Shown piece after piece: positions 1 through 10,094 of a stretch of DNA of 64,000 nucleotides; position 1 is the first letter of the stretch; each line of letters begins with the position of its first letter. The notes under the pieces are model-generated. The model had not been told where the DNA came from and did not search any database. It saw only the letters and a program-made list of their open reading frames with translations. The stretch covers positions 1-64,000 of the forward strand of contig CBCTTQ010000005.1 in assembly GCA_965149945.1 (NCBI GenBank), read 5' to 3'. The stretch comes from JAHZFN01 sp965149945 (GTDB lineage: Bacteria > Bacillota > Dehalobacteriia > UBA4068 > UBA4997). The position numbers were made by a program, and so were the translations under genes.

Positions 1-2874
1 CGCGTCAAAAGTAACCGTAACCGAATAAGTCAATGTACCGTCTCCGCTCATTATACCGCCGCTCTCGGGAATAATCACCGTCTGACCATTGGTTTCCACA
101 GTCGCGCCGGGCGGGAGTCGGAACCTACCGTCCTCCATCGAGACAATCGTACCGCCGCCAGCAGGCATGGTAATCGTACTGCTTCCAACAACGGCAGTTC
201 CGTTTTCGGGTAAGAGCACTGTGCCCTCGTCATAAATCACCGACCCGCCTTGTTCACCAACAGTAATGGCAGATCCTTTTCCGATTTGGATCGTTGTGCC
301 GCCCGATACAGTCATTTCTTCCTTCATCGGGACAACGGTGGCTCCCGCTGTCAAAGCGGTAACAGTAACCGCGGTACCCGTGCCGTCTGTCACTACAGCC
401 ATACCCTCTTCGGGCAGCGTCACAACGAAATCGTTCCCTGCCTTTCCGGCCAGAGTGATCTTGCTGTCTCCTTCCGGCACGGAAACGCTTAAATCCTTAT
501 TCAACTTCACTTCGGCACCGTTTTGGATAATAATTTCACCGTTAAGGCTGCCTTCTATCGTTATCATCGCGCCGTCGCTCACAGTCAAAGACCGATTTTC
601 ATCAATGGTCAGATCTGTCTCCGACGGAATGGTGAAATTTGTTGTTACGATAGGATTACCGTAGACCTTGCCTTCATTTCCCTCAAAAATAACACCGCTC
701 AAAGCGTCTTCCTCCGAAGGTTTGTTGTAGACGCCATCGGCGATAATCACCGCGTTGCCTATTATAGCAGGTTCAACGGTGGTATCAGTGGTAGAAAAAG
801 AACGTTCCGCGTAAATGCTGTCTCCACTGCCGCCAACAAGCGTCGCGGTAACCGTACCGCCGGTGATAGTGATATCTTCACCGAAAATAGCAAAAACATG
901 ATCCGTCATATAACTATCACTGAAGGACGCGGTCGCGGTAACGGTCCCTCCCCTAATGGAGACAGTTTGACCGTAAATGGCATAGACCCCGCCGGGAGGC
1001 ATTTCTTCAACAACATGATTCGCCGTTACGGTACCGCCGTTAATGATGACTTGTTCACCGCAAATTACAGAATTGTTAATACCCCCGAATTCCTGATTGA
1101 CATCAGCATTTATCATACCGTCATTGATAACAACAGTACCTTCAACTATGTGACCATAGTTTCTTCCAACCATGCCGTTTACAGTACCATCGTTAATGGT
1201 GATGGCGCCGTCTTCCCCCCGAACAGAAATGGAACTGTTCATCGTACCGCCGTTGATAACGATATTTCCCATACTGATCGAAGTATCATAGAACCGTTGT
1301 CCGATATACTGCACTACCCCGCCGTTGAGGATCAAGGAGCTGGAGAAATCTTTCCCATTCAACGTATTGTAGAACTGCAATATACCGGTACCTTTTTCCT
1401 GACCGTAAACAGTCAAGGAGGAGCCATTTTCAATTTCAATCCGATCAAGGGTCAAGGTCGCGTCATCGTCTAAAATCAGGTTCACTTCCCCGGAAATATG
1501 AACGGAACCGTACAGATGCGTATTGTTTTTTACATAGTACCAACCCTCTGTCTCCTCATTACTCCAAGTGGTTTGGTCGAGTAACACAGTAACAGTTCCC
1601 GTGGTTTGGGAAACGCCGTTTTGATCCAGGTAAAGAACTCCCGTATCGGTTTTTTCCGATACGGCGATGCCTTCATCAACAACTCCGCCCTCATTGTAAA
1701 CCGCGCCGCCGCCCGTCACAGCGCCCTGTCCGGAAAGGATGAGGGTCGCCGCCTCTCCCTTATTGAGCAAAACGGCGTTATTGTTCAACGTACCGTCAAC
1801 AATCAATGTGCCTTGATTTCTTAAAACGCTTTGATTGATCAGTTCACCGCTAACGACAAGCTTTCCCTGGTTTTGGATGCTACCGTTGTTGATCACGGAA
1901 GCGCCTTCCGCCACAGTCAAATACTGTCCTTCTCCCACTGTCAATGTACACTCATTGGGAATAGTGATATTTTTTTCCATTAATTCGATTGTACCGTCTC
2001 CGTATATCGTACCGATATCGTTTTGAAAAAGAACCATACTCATACTGTCGCCAGGCTGCGTGATATTCGAGAATGTCTCAGCAAAAATCATCGCGTTTCC
2101 GTTTTCACCGGTGCTGAATGTCCCCATACTAACGGTACTGCCTGACGGAGTATAGGGAAACTTGCTGCCGATCCCGTTTTCAGCGTTTACAACACCGCCG
2201 GAAATCATAAGATCCGTTTTATTCACACTGTCCGCGCCGACCCCGATGGAACATCCGTAAAATTCTACGGAACAGGAAGCGATTACTGTTCCCCGATAAA
2301 TATAAATTTTGCCGTTGACCTCCTCATAATTGTGCAGGAGCCCCCCGCCGCCGATGCCACAGGCTCTCGTACCGCCCGATGCCGTAATAGTACCCGTCGC
2401 ACCCAGTTTGATTGTTCCAAAATTAACCACTTCGGGATGTTCGCCGTCCAAACTTGTATCGCCGCCGATACCGGCATAGCCGTTTTCGTCTCCCTCCAGC
2501 GTTTCTCCGGCAGCATTTAAATTGCCTGCGCCGCCTTCCTGACCATGGACGATCAGCGTCGCGCCCTCCGGCACATGAATGCCCTTCAAAGCGTCCAAAG
2601 TAGCGCCGTCGCCTAAAATCAAATTGACCGTGCCATTGACCTCAATACGGGTATCAATGGTTGTATCTGTGTTGCAGAGATACCAACCGGTCTCCCATTC
2701 TGAGACAAGGGAGGTCAAGACCGTTGCCTGTTCACAGGTTTTCGAGTTTCCTGTTTCCGCATCAATGTAAGGGACATTGTTCTCTGTTCCGTCCACTGCC
2801 GCCAAAGCCGCTGCCGGAAACAGACCGATTAACAGACAAAGGAACAATAAACTTGTCAAAATTCGTTTTTTCAT
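1..2874 (-). CDS. Large secreted beta-helix-like repeat protein, N-terminal part (C-terminus beyond window)
   Basis: The minus-strand frame stays open from an ATG at 2874 to the window edge, giving 958 codons with no stop. AAGGAGG lies ten bases upstream of that ATG. Residues 1-26 form a signal peptide (two Lys and an Arg, a Leu-rich core, then AALAA). The rest is low in Cys and made of short beta-type repeats. One region alternates NNGS/NQGT/LIVDGT motifs. A second repeats GGTVTAT preceded by hydrophobic stretches such as VFAIFGEDITI. A third has short glycine-rich GTI strands ending in VTVTFDA. Such repeats are typical of pectin-lyase-like or right-handed beta-helix surface proteins of gut Clostridia, which often carry InlB-type or SLH domains further on; those would lie outside the window. 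Substrate and partner are unknown. It is the last gene before the left edge and is probably transcribed alone. Confidence 0.8.
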   Translation of the reverse strand, partial: MKKRILTSLLFLCLLIGLFPAAALAAVDGTENNVPYIDAETGNSKTCEQATVLTSLVSEWETGWYLCNTDTTIDTRIEVNGTVNLILGDGATLDALKGIHVPEGATLIVHGQEGGAGNLNAAGETLEGDENGYAGIGGDTSLDGEHPEVVNFGTIKLGATGTITASGGTRACGIGGGGLLHNYEEVNGKIYIYRGTVIASCSVEFYGCSIGVGADSVNKTDLMISGGVVNAENGIGSKFPYTPSGSTVSMGTFSTGENGNAMIFAETFSNITQPGDSMSMVLFQNDIGTIYGDGTIELMEKNITIPNECTLTVGEGQYLTVAEGASVINNGSIQNQGKLVVSGELINQSVLRNQGTLIVDGTLNNNAVLLNKGEAATLILSGQGAVTGGGAVYNEGGVVDEGIAVSEKTDTGVLYLDQNGVSQTTGTVTVLLDQTTWSNEETEGWYYVKNNTHLYGSVHISGEVNLILDDDATLTLDRIEIENGSSLTVYGQEKGTGILQFYNTLNGKDFSSSLILNGGVVQYIGQRFYDTSISMGNIVINGGTMNSSISVRGEDGAITINDGTVNGMVGRNYGHIVEGTVVINDGMINADVNQEFGGINNSVICGEQVIINGGTVTANHVVEEMPPGGVYAIYGQTVSIRGGTVTATASFSDSYMTDHVFAIFGEDITITGGTVTATLVGGSGDSIYAERSFSTTDTTVEPAIIGNAVIIADGVYNKPSEEDALSGVIFEGNEGKVYGNPIVTTNFTIPSETDLTIDENRSLTVSDGAMITIEGSLNGEIIIQNGAEVKLNKDLSVSVPEGDSKITLAGKAGNDFVVTLPEEGMAVVTDGTGTAVTVTALTAGATVVPMKEEMTVSGGTTIQIGKGSAITVGEQGGSVIYDEGTVLLPENGTAVVGSSTITMPAGGGTIVSMEDGRFRLPPGATVETNGQTVIIPESGGIMSGDGTLTYSVTVTFDA

Positions 2875-3156
2875 TTTTACCATACCTCCTTGTTTTCGAT
2901 TTGGAATCGTCGTTTTGATAACGTTTCGGCGACTGTTTTTTGTAAGGTCGGAAGGTTATTTCTTCACGATTCACTGCAGCGTGAAATTTTATCAAAAAAA
3001 CAAATTTTCACTTTGCTACGCAGTCTCTCTTCCCTTCCCCGCCGCGGCGAACCAAAAACCAACAACACAGGTGTAACCGCCCCCGCAACAAAAGCAAAGA
3101 CAGTCGATAACGCAAAAAACAGTTTTTACCGCTTTTTACGATGAGAAATCCATCCT

Positions 3157-4980
3157 TTAACGCTGCGCGCGTTTTTCCGCTTTCAGACGCTTCTCCTTAT
3201 TCAAAATCTTTTTGCGGATACGAATGCTCTGGGGAGTAATTTCCAACAGTTCATCATCTTGAATAAATTCCATACATTCTTCCAAACTCATTTTCTGAGG
3301 CGGGGAAAGACGCAGCGCCTCATCACTACCCGCCGCTCGTGTATTGGTGGCTTGTTTTTTCTTACAGACATTGACCACAATATCTTCGCTCTTGGGGGAA
3401 TAACCTACCACCATACCTTCGTAAACCGGCGTATTGGGACCGATGAACAGCACGCCTCGTTCCTGGGCGTTGTACAAACCGTAAGTAATAGATTCTCCCT
3501 GTTCATAAGCGATAAGAGAACCTGTGTTGCGTTTGGGAATTTCCCCCTTCACCGGTCCATACCCATGAAACAGTGTATTCATAATGCCTTCTCCTCGCGT
3601 ATCAGTCATGAAATCATTGCGATAACCAAACAGACCGCGGGAAGGAATCAAATAAACCATTTTCATGCGATTCCCCACCTTGGCCATTTCCTGCAATTCT
3701 CCTTTGCGAACGCCCATTTTTTCCATCACAGCGCCCATAGAATCCTCCGGAACATCAATGGTCAATTCCTCATAGGGTTCCTGTTTAACGCCGTCAATGG
3801 TTTTAAACAGCACCCTCGGCGTACTCACCTGGAATTCATACCCTTCCCGCCGCATGGTTTCAATCAAAATGGAGAGATGCATTTCTCCGCGTCCCATCAC
3901 CAAAAAGGATTCCGTGCTGTCGGTATCTTCCACCCGCAACGAAACATCCTTCAGCAGTTCTCGATACAAACGATCGCGCAACTGGCGACTGGTTACATAT
4001 TTGCCTTCTCGACCGGCAAAGGGGCTGTCGTTGACAGAAAACGTCATTTCCACCGTTGGTTCGGAGATCTTCACAAAAGGAATGGGATCGGGAAAATCCA
4101 TATCGCAAATAGTGTTGCCGATTGTGACGCCCTCCAAGCCGGAAAAGGCCACAATATCCCCTACCTTGGCGTTTTTCACCGGAACCCGCTTCAAACCGTC
4201 AAACTGAAACACAGCGGAAACCCGCGCTTTTTTGTTCAATTCCGCGTCATGATAATCACAAAGGCGCACTTCCTGCCCTTCGTTGATTTCTCCCCGCTCA
4301 ATGCGTCCGATGGCAATACGTCCTACATAATCATTATAATCAATAGATGAAACCAGAATTTGCAACGGTCCGTTCTCATCCCCTTCCGGAGCCGGAATAT
4401 GTTTTAAAATCGCCTCGAAAAGGGGCTTCATATCTTTACCAGGCACATTCAAATCATCGGTGGCAATACCGGTACGGGCAGAGCAATAAATAAACGGGCT
4501 GTCTAACTGTTCCTCACTGGCGTCCAATTCCATCAGCAGCTCCAAAACCTCATCCTCAATTTCCTCTGTGCGAGCGTCGGGACGATCGATTTTATTAACC
4601 GCAACAATAATTTTTAAATTCAGTTCCAGAGCTTTTTGCAAAACAAAACGAGTCTGAGGCATGGGGCCTTCAAAGGCGTCCACCAACAACAACACCCCGT
4701 TTACCATTTTCAAAACCCGTTCCACCTCCCCGCCGAAATCAGCGTGCCCCGGCGTATCGACAATATTAATTTTGGTATTTTGATATCTGGCGCTGGTGTT
4801 TTTTGCCAGAATGGTAATTCCTCTCTCCCTTTCCAAATCATTAGAGTCCATGACCCTTTCCTGTACCACCTGATTTTCCCGAAAGGTATCGCTTTGTTTC
4901 AGCAGTTGGTCTACCAAGGTCGTTTTTCCATGGTCGACATGGGCAATGATGGCAATATTTCTCAAATCTTCACGAATCAA
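3157..4980 (-). CDS. typA: Ribosome-binding GTPase TypA/BipA
   Basis: This 607-residue translational GTPase of the EF-G family binds the ribosome and is needed for ribosome assembly and stress or cold adaptation. G1 is AHVDHGKTT at residues 13-21, followed by the DTPGHAD G3 and NKID G4 motifs. The C-terminal half has the EF-G-like domains and the TypA-specific RGEGIMN and [12 protein letters not shown] segments. Length is normal for the family. The start is a TTG at 4980: [12 protein letters not shown] matches the family N-terminus, and GGAGG followed by GGAGA lies just upstream. It is a single gene with its own promoter, divergent from the lipase gene. Confidence 0.97.
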   Translation of the reverse strand: MIREDLRNIAIIAHVDHGKTTLVDQLLKQSDTFRENQVVQERVMDSNDLERERGITILAKNTSARYQNTKINIVDTPGHADFGGEVERVLKMVNGVLLLVDAFEGPMPQTRFVLQKALELNLKIIVAVNKIDRPDARTEEIEDEVLELLMELDASEEQLDSPFIYCSARTGIATDDLNVPGKDMKPLFEAILKHIPAPEGDENGPLQILVSSIDYNDYVGRIAIGRIERGEINEGQEVRLCDYHDAELNKKARVSAVFQFDGLKRVPVKNAKVGDIVAFSGLEGVTIGNTICDMDFPDPIPFVKISEPTVEMTFSVNDSPFAGREGKYVTSRQLRDRLYRELLKDVSLRVEDTDSTESFLVMGRGEMHLSILIETMRREGYEFQVSTPRVLFKTIDGVKQEPYEELTIDVPEDSMGAVMEKMGVRKGELQEMAKVGNRMKMVYLIPSRGLFGYRNDFMTDTRGEGIMNTLFHGYGPVKGEIPKRNTGSLIAYEQGESITYGLYNAQERGVLFIGPNTPVYEGMVVGYSPKSEDIVVNVCKKKQATNTRAAGSDEALRLSPPQKMSLEECMEFIQDDELLEITPQSIRIRKKILNKEKRLKAEKRAQR

Positions 4981-5026
4981 TTTTCTCCGTCCTCCTCAAT
5001 AAAACAAACACTTTCCGAACTTATTT

Positions 5027-5055
5027 ATTATACTCCATCTATTGCCAAAAAGCAA
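5027..5055 (-). promoter_or_regulatory. Sigma-A type promoter of typA
   Basis: On the minus strand TATAAT (5027-5032) lies 17 bp from a weak -35 TTGCTT (5050-5055). Transcription would start about 40 bases before the TTG start of typA. Confidence 0.6.
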
Positions 5056-5190
5056 ACTTACCGTCATAATCAGAAAATTCCAGCGGATGCCTGCCCTGCT
5101 CAAGAAGACGCAAAAACATTTGCTCTTTCTTTCCTGTCCGTTTTATGCTAAGATAAGATTGAAAGAAAATATCCCAAAGGAGCGTCAACA

Positions 5191-6048
5191 ATGAAAATCG
5201 GTATGGTACTGGAAGGCGGCGGTATGCGCGGATTATATACTACCGCTGTTTTGGATGTATTAATGGAACAGGAACTATGGGCGGACAGTGTGTTGAGCGT
5301 TTCGGCCGGCGCTACTTTCGGCTGCAATTACAAATCAAAACAAATCGGGCGGGCGCTGCGCTATAATTTAAAATACTGTAAGGACCCCCGTTATAACAGC
5401 CTGCGCTCTTTGATCAAAACCGGGGACCTCTTCGGGGCGGAATTTTGTTACAAAACGATTCCCAATGAATTGGATATTTTTGATACAACAACTTACCAAA
5501 ACAATCCGATGGATTTTGCCGTCACCTGTACCGATGTACAAACAGGGAAACCCGTCTATCATCTCTGCAATAAAGGCGACGAAGAGGACATTCGTTGGAT
5601 TCGGGCTTCAGCGTCATTGCCTATTGTTGCCCGCGTGGTGGAAATTGACGGCAGAGGCTATCTGGACGGGGGACTTTCCGATTCCATTCCCCTACGAGCA
5701 ATGCAAAATAAAGGTTTCCCGCATAATATGGTAATCCTGACCCAGCCTTTAGGCTATCGAAAAAGCAAAACCTCTATGCTGCCCTTGTTAAAACTCTTAA
5801 TGCGTCGGTATCCCGCCATTATCCGCTGCGCGGAGGAACGTCATCTTATGTATAACGAAGAATTGGATTATATCGCCCAATGCGAAAAAGAAGGACACAC
5901 CTATGTGCTTCGTCCCAGCATCGACCTGCACATTAAACGCGCGGAAAATGATCCCGAAAGATTGCAGGCTATGTATGACTTGGGCAGGAAAGACGCGCTG
6001 GCTCATTTGGCGGAAATCAAGGACTTTTTCGCCGAAGTACAAAAATAA
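5191..6048 (+). CDS. Patatin-like phospholipase family protein
   Basis: A 285-residue patatin-fold acyl hydrolase, probably cytoplasmic, related to the YjjU/RssA-like family. The oxyanion-hole motif GGGMRG is at residues 9-14. The nucleophile elbow reads SVSAG with Ser38, so the usual first Gly of GxSxG is Ser. The catalytic Asp sits in DGGLSDS near residue 157. No signal peptide or membrane segment is seen. The start is an ATG preceded by AAAGGAG. It is one of the few plus-strand genes in this half and stands alone, closed by a strong terminator. Natural substrate unknown; lysophospholipase or esterase activity is inferred from the family. Confidence 0.85.
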   Translation: MKIGMVLEGGGMRGLYTTAVLDVLMEQELWADSVLSVSAGATFGCNYKSKQIGRALRYNLKYCKDPRYNSLRSLIKTGDLFGAEFCYKTIPNELDIFDTTTYQNNPMDFAVTCTDVQTGKPVYHLCNKGDEEDIRWIRASASLPIVARVVEIDGRGYLDGGLSDSIPLRAMQNKGFPHNMVILTQPLGYRKSKTSMLPLLKLLMRRYPAIIRCAEERHLMYNEELDYIAQCEKEGHTYVLRPSIDLHIKRAENDPERLQAMYDLGRKDALAHLAEIKDFFAEVQK

Positions 6049-6066
6049 TTCTTCTTTCCGAAAAAG

Positions 6067-6104
6067 AAAAACACCTCAGAATCTTTTAATTCTGAGGTGT
6101 TTTT
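6067..6104 (+). terminator. Intrinsic terminator after patatin gene
   Basis: A 16-bp perfect stem (6067-6082 with 6089-6104) containing ACACCTCAGAAT closes on a 6-base loop and runs into T-rich sequence. The A-tract on the other side would let it work for minus-strand transcripts too. Confidence 0.85.
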
Positions 6105-6158
6105 CTTTTACAGGTAAGAGCGAACCTCCCGCACCAAAGACTCTTCCAATCCGATCAA

Positions 6159-6539
6159 TCATCTGGCGATATTTTTGGACGTTTCGTCGGCAGCCGCATA
6201 CTGATTCAAATACCGACTCAAAGATTTCACTCCCATATTACCGCCGTCCGTAATTAAATCCGCCACCGTGTCATCACCGCCTTTGGCGGTCATCTTCATA
6301 TTCGTTTTCAACCAAGACATTCCTTTCGCGACGGGAGTAGGATTTTTGCCTCCTTCTCCCTGTCGATTCAGCAGACGGTGAATCTCACTGCCCAGACGCT
6401 GATGGGCTTCTTTATCGCGAAACAAAATCTCACGTAAATCATCGCTTTCTACCTGTTCTTCTACCTTCGCGATAGCGGAAACGCCCATTTTCACTCCCGC
6501 GTTGCACTCTTTCAACAATTCTACTGTGTCATGGGTCAT
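6159..6539 (-). CDS. Small ferritin-like (DUF2383-type) four-helix protein
   Basis: A 126-residue soluble protein predicted to be almost all helix. It begins with MTHDTVELLKECNAG and contains Glu/His residues spaced on helices (EEQVESDDLREI, KEAHQRLGSEIHRLL), as in the ferritin-like PA2169/DUF2383 group. It lacks the full set of ExxH di-iron motifs, so metal binding is uncertain. The start is an ATG preceded by AAAAGGAGG. It lies just downstream of feoB on the same strand with a 77-base gap, so it may be read through from the iron-uptake genes. Function unknown; a stress or iron-related role is inference from fold and position only. Confidence 0.6.
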   Translation of the reverse strand: MTHDTVELLKECNAGVKMGVSAIAKVEEQVESDDLREILFRDKEAHQRLGSEIHRLLNRQGEGGKNPTPVAKGMSWLKTNMKMTAKGGDDTVADLITDGGNMGVKSLSRYLNQYAAADETSKNIAR

Positions 6540-6616
6540 GCCGCATGCCTCCTTTTATTTTTAGCCTTTCCGCTTTTAGCAAAATCTTGCGCGACAAACA
6601 AAAGAAAATTCGTTTT

Positions 6617-8740
6617 TTAAAAAAATCCTCCGCCAAAAGCCAACAACTGCTTCAACAAAAAACAAAGAATCAAACCCATAACCGCCGGAATCACACAGGA
6701 AAGAGCGGTCCATTTCCAACTGCCGCTTTCTTTTTGAATAGTCAGTAAGGTAGTGGCACAGGGCCAATGCACCAAATAAAAAACGAGGACACAAACAGCC
6801 GTTTCCAACGTCCAGCCATTGGCAAGCAAAACATCCCGCATGGCGCCCAGACTTTCCATTTCCACCAAATTCCCCATGGATAAATAAGCCATCAACATCA
6901 AAGGCAAAACAATTTCATTAGCGGGCAATCCCAATAGAAACGACAGCAAAATAACGCCGTCTAACCCAAACCAACGAGCAAAAGGGTCTAAAAAATCAGC
7001 ACAAACGCTCAATAAGGTTTCACCGCCTACGGAAATATTGGCAAATAACCAAATCATTACCCCGGCCGGTACCGCCGTCCAGAGGGCCCTGCGCAACACA
7101 AAAAGAGTTCGGTCAAAAATGGAACGAAGCAGAATTTTGCCGATTTGCGGTTTGCGATAAGGAGGCAATTCCAAAGTGAAAGCAGAGGGCGCTCCCTTTA
7201 ACAGCGTCCTGGACAGCCCCCAAGAAGTGAACAAAGTCAAAACGATTCCCAATAAAATCAAAACAGCCAAAATCAACGCCGCCGCCAACGATCCGCCGAT
7301 TCCCGCCAGACCTCCCACCAGAAACATGGAAATGATGGCAATCATCGCGGGAAATCGACCGTTGCAAGGAACAAACACATTGGTCAACATAGCAATGAGG
7401 CGCTCTCGAGGTGAATCAATGATGCGGCAACCGACAATCCCCGCCGCGTTACAACCAAAACCCATGCATATTGTCAACGCCTGTTTTCCGCAAGCAGAAC
7501 AGCGCCGAAAATAATGATCCAAATTAAAAGCTACTCGCGGCAAATAGCCCAAATCCTCCAACAGCGTAAACAGCGGAAAAAAAATTGCCATAGGCGGCAA
7601 CATCACCGCCACTACCCAAGTCACCACCAAATAAACACCGTCCATCAACAAGCTGATAAGACCGGACGGCAGTCCCAGACCAAACAGCAGCGTTTCCAAA
7701 TGACCGCCCAACCAGTTGAACAAAGAGCTGAGCCAACCGGAGGGAATATTGGCGCCGACAATGGTCAGCCAAAAAATTCCCGCCAGTAACAGCAGCATGA
7801 TAGGAAAGCCGGTATATTTCCCCGTCAAAAAGCGATCCAACCGTCGGGATCGCTGATCTTCCTTCTCCGAAAGGAGCCTCGTAACGGAACGACTGATTTT
7901 CTCCGCCTGTCGGACCAACACCGCTGTCACCTCATCTTCAATGAAAGGATGACGACGCTGTTCCGCAATCAGACGGCGTTTTAATCCATCCGGATCCGCG
8001 ACAGGCTCCGCCAGATAGTTGGCGGCCACCCGCTCCGGGTAGGACGCGTCAGCCAAAGTTCGCAACGCCAGCCAATCTTCATTGATCCATCCTCGCAGAG
8101 AAGAAGAAAAACATGCTCTCACCGCCGCTGCCGAACGCAGAATAGACGAATGATAAGGCATCTTATAATATTGTCCTTCCTGCCGGGAGACTGCCGTGAC
8201 TGTCTCCAACAACTCCGCTATTCCTTCTCCTTTCGCGGCGGAAGTGGGAACTACCGGCACGCCCAGCAGTTTTTCCAATTTTGGCAGATCAATCATAATG
8301 CCTTTGCGTTTTGCCTCATCTTGCATATTGAGACAAACCACCACATTGCGGCTGACTTCCAATACCTGCAACACCAAATTTAAATTCCGCTCCAGACAAG
8401 TAGCGTCACAAACCACAATCACCACCCGCGCTCTGCCGAAACACAAATATTCCCCCGCCACCTCTTCTTCCGCCGAATGAGGCAGCAAAGAATAGGTGCC
8501 GGGCAAATCCAGCAACAACAATTTCTTTCCATCAGGAGCAGTACAGCGCCCTGCCGCCAAGGCTACCGTTTTTCCGGGCCAATTTCCGGTATGTTGATTC
8601 AAACCGGTCAACGCGTTAAACAAAGTGCTTTTGCCCACATTGGGATTACCTGCCAGCGCCACTGTAATTTCATCTGCCGTCGGAGTCAACAGAAACTCCG
8701 CCGCGACCTCCCGTTCCGTGGATTTTTTTGTCACACCCAT
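6617..8740 (-). CDS. feoB: Ferrous iron transport protein FeoB
   Basis: A 707-residue polytopic inner-membrane ferrous iron transporter with an N-terminal GTPase. G1 is GNPNVGKST at residues 31-39, followed by DLPGTYSL (G3) and NMQDE (G4). The regulatory helical domain follows, then two Gate regions and a C-terminal membrane half containing the conserved CGKQ/GFGCNAAGI segment. Full length, no damage seen. ATGs at 8740 and just upstream are both possible; the Shine-Dalgarno site is weak, suggesting coupling to feoA, which ends 19 bases upstream. Together with feoA it forms a two-gene operon. Confidence 0.96.
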   Translation of the reverse strand: MGVTKKSTEREVAAEFLLTPTADEITVALAGNPNVGKSTLFNALTGLNQHTGNWPGKTVALAAGRCTAPDGKKLLLLDLPGTYSLLPHSAEEEVAGEYLCFGRARVVIVVCDATCLERNLNLVLQVLEVSRNVVVCLNMQDEAKRKGIMIDLPKLEKLLGVPVVPTSAAKGEGIAELLETVTAVSRQEGQYYKMPYHSSILRSAAAVRACFSSSLRGWINEDWLALRTLADASYPERVAANYLAEPVADPDGLKRRLIAEQRRHPFIEDEVTAVLVRQAEKISRSVTRLLSEKEDQRSRRLDRFLTGKYTGFPIMLLLLAGIFWLTIVGANIPSGWLSSLFNWLGGHLETLLFGLGLPSGLISLLMDGVYLVVTWVVAVMLPPMAIFFPLFTLLEDLGYLPRVAFNLDHYFRRCSACGKQALTICMGFGCNAAGIVGCRIIDSPRERLIAMLTNVFVPCNGRFPAMIAIISMFLVGGLAGIGGSLAAALILAVLILLGIVLTLFTSWGLSRTLLKGAPSAFTLELPPYRKPQIGKILLRSIFDRTLFVLRRALWTAVPAGVMIWLFANISVGGETLLSVCADFLDPFARWFGLDGVILLSFLLGLPANEIVLPLMLMAYLSMGNLVEMESLGAMRDVLLANGWTLETAVCVLVFYLVHWPCATTLLTIQKESGSWKWTALSCVIPAVMGLILCFLLKQLLAFGGGFF

Positions 8741-8759
8741 CCCATCACCACCGCTTTCT

Positions 8760-9002
8760 TTATTTTTTTAGATCTTCAATTTTGATTCCGCGCGCGTCTT
8801 CCGCCCGCAGCGCGATTACCGCGCCGCGTATCAAATAAGCGGCAGGATCCCCCGACGGACTTTTGTACAAGCACTCCACTAAGGTTTGCTCAATCAAACC
8901 CAAGTCCCGTAAACGCCGCCGCATACTGCCTTGCACCTCAATTTTTTTAACGCGCCCCCGTTCTCCTTCTCGCAAATCTTTCATTGTACGATCGCTCATC
9001 AT
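8760..9002 (-). CDS. feoA: Ferrous iron transport protein FeoA
   Basis: An 80-residue SH3-like FeoA protein, a cytoplasmic partner of FeoB. It shows the family pattern LREGERGRV, then RRRLRDLGLIEQT and a C-terminal LRAEDARGI segment. Two start choices exist: ATG at 9002 with GGGTGA close by, and TTG at 9014 with GAGGA just in front. The ATG is preferred because the protein then begins at the usual distance from the first beta strand. It is the first gene of feoAB. Iron control is expected from the family, but no clear Fur or DtxR box was recognised. Confidence 0.92.
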   Translation of the reverse strand: MMSDRTMKDLREGERGRVKKIEVQGSMRRRLRDLGLIEQTLVECLYKSPSGDPAAYLIRGAVIALRAEDARGIKIEDLKK

Positions 9003-9127
9003 CTTTTCACCCAATTTCCTCTTTACATCTTTTATTCAGAAAAATCTTCTTATGATTACTATATGGCAAAATAACAACAAGGTGCATTTCCGACTGCGCC
9101 AAACAAAGAAAAGAACACAGGCAAACA

Positions 9128-9165
9128 AAGCCCGTTGCTCACAAAAAACTATGAGCAACGGGCTT
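9128..9165. terminator. Long-stem inverted repeat, terminator-like
   Basis: A 14-bp perfect stem (9128-9141 with 9152-9165, core GCCCGTTGCTCA) has a 10-base A-rich loop. On the minus strand it is followed by TTTGTTT, a weak T-tract. It may once have closed a gene of the decayed region. Confidence 0.5.
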
Positions 9166-9316
9166 CGCTGTATTCCAGAACATCATTTTACCGCGGCGGC
9201 CAGATAAACGGAATACACAAGAAAATCAAATAAAAATTTTACAAAATTTGGAAAATAAGAAACTTATAATGAAAATAACAGACTTTACCATAACAACAAG
9301 AGGATCCTCTTATCCC

Positions 9317-9623
9317 ATGCTCATCGATACAAAAAGATCTCGCCAAACCAATCGGTATTTAAAAACAGCGAAACTTATATTGTATCAAACAGCGCAAACG
9401 ACTATTTTCCGCTGACCCATTAACCGGCGCTAACTTAACCTCTATCTTTTCTACATCGAAAAAACCACTGCCTTTACTCGCAAAACGATTTGCCAAAAAC
9501 GAAAATATCATTGCAAAACTGAAAAAAGATCATTCAGCCCTATGGACTCAAAAAAAAACAAAATGCATTCGTAATCAGGCAATGGAAATTGCTAATTATG
9601 AAATGATTGATTGTGTACAGTAA
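9317..9623 (+). pseudogene. Frameshifted open stretch, unrecognised
   Basis: An ATG at 9317 opens 32 codons (start MLIDTKRSRQTNRYL), ending in TGA at 9413. The next frame is open from 9363 to a TAA at 9621 without a usable start; its end (KCIRNQAMEIANYEMIDCV) has coding-like composition. Together they could be one small gene broken by a frameshift near 9400. No family was recognised, and chance open frames are possible. Confidence 0.25.
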
Positions 9624-10094
9624 ATAATTACCAATAACCAAAGCGCGGCGTCGGAAGAATCGTAAAATTTCTGTCAGCTTTATGTTTACCCACTTTTCGA
9701 TCTACGGTCGAATCAAAATATAACATCCTGCGCCTTGTGAGCACAATTGAGCGAGAAGCAAAATTCTCCTTCTGTTCCCGCAAGAGCTAAAAAACCACGA
9801 CCATTTTGTTTGCTCAAACTATAAAAACCATACGGGGATATGTTCTGCTCATTCTATCCGAGAGGTTGTTTTAGATGACCTTTATCATAAAAACAAAGGC
9901 GATACACCAAACCGTAAAGTCTGATATATCGCCTTTATTAGACCGCGATCCTTAATCAATTCCGACTAACAATAAAACCCACGCTAAGCCGTTTAATTTG
10001 AACAGCTCGGCAAAGGTTTTTACTTGCTCGTTTTGCGAAGGATCAACACTTTTTCGTACTTTTCTGTAACAAATCCGCAACAACTGATTTTTCT

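Larger units (their letters stand above)
9015..10094. other. Gene-poor, decayed stretch between feoA and antitoxin relic
   Basis: About 1.1 kb without an intact gene on either strand. It contains two inverted repeats (9128-9165; 9895-9904 with 9927-9936), a frameshifted open stretch on the plus strand (9317-9623) and an antitoxin relic just to the right. Short coding-like pieces end in stops in all frames. The stretch is more A+T-rich than its neighbours. It reads as the remains of accessory genes. Confidence 0.6.

Noticed and set aside
523..1473. 316-codon plus-strand open frame
   Set aside because: Antisense shadow of the large surface protein, whose minus-strand frame has signal peptide, RBS and clear repeats.
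3259..4350. 363-codon plus-strand open frame
   Set aside because: Antisense to typA; no family resemblance and composition follows the TypA codons.
6545..6794. Small frames around the feoB stop
   Set aside because: Overlap feoB out of frame; no RBS.
9895..9936. Inverted repeat AAAGGCGATA with 22-base loop as an insertion-sequence end
   Set aside because: No transposase, no target duplication and no second copy; better taken as an old terminator or chance.
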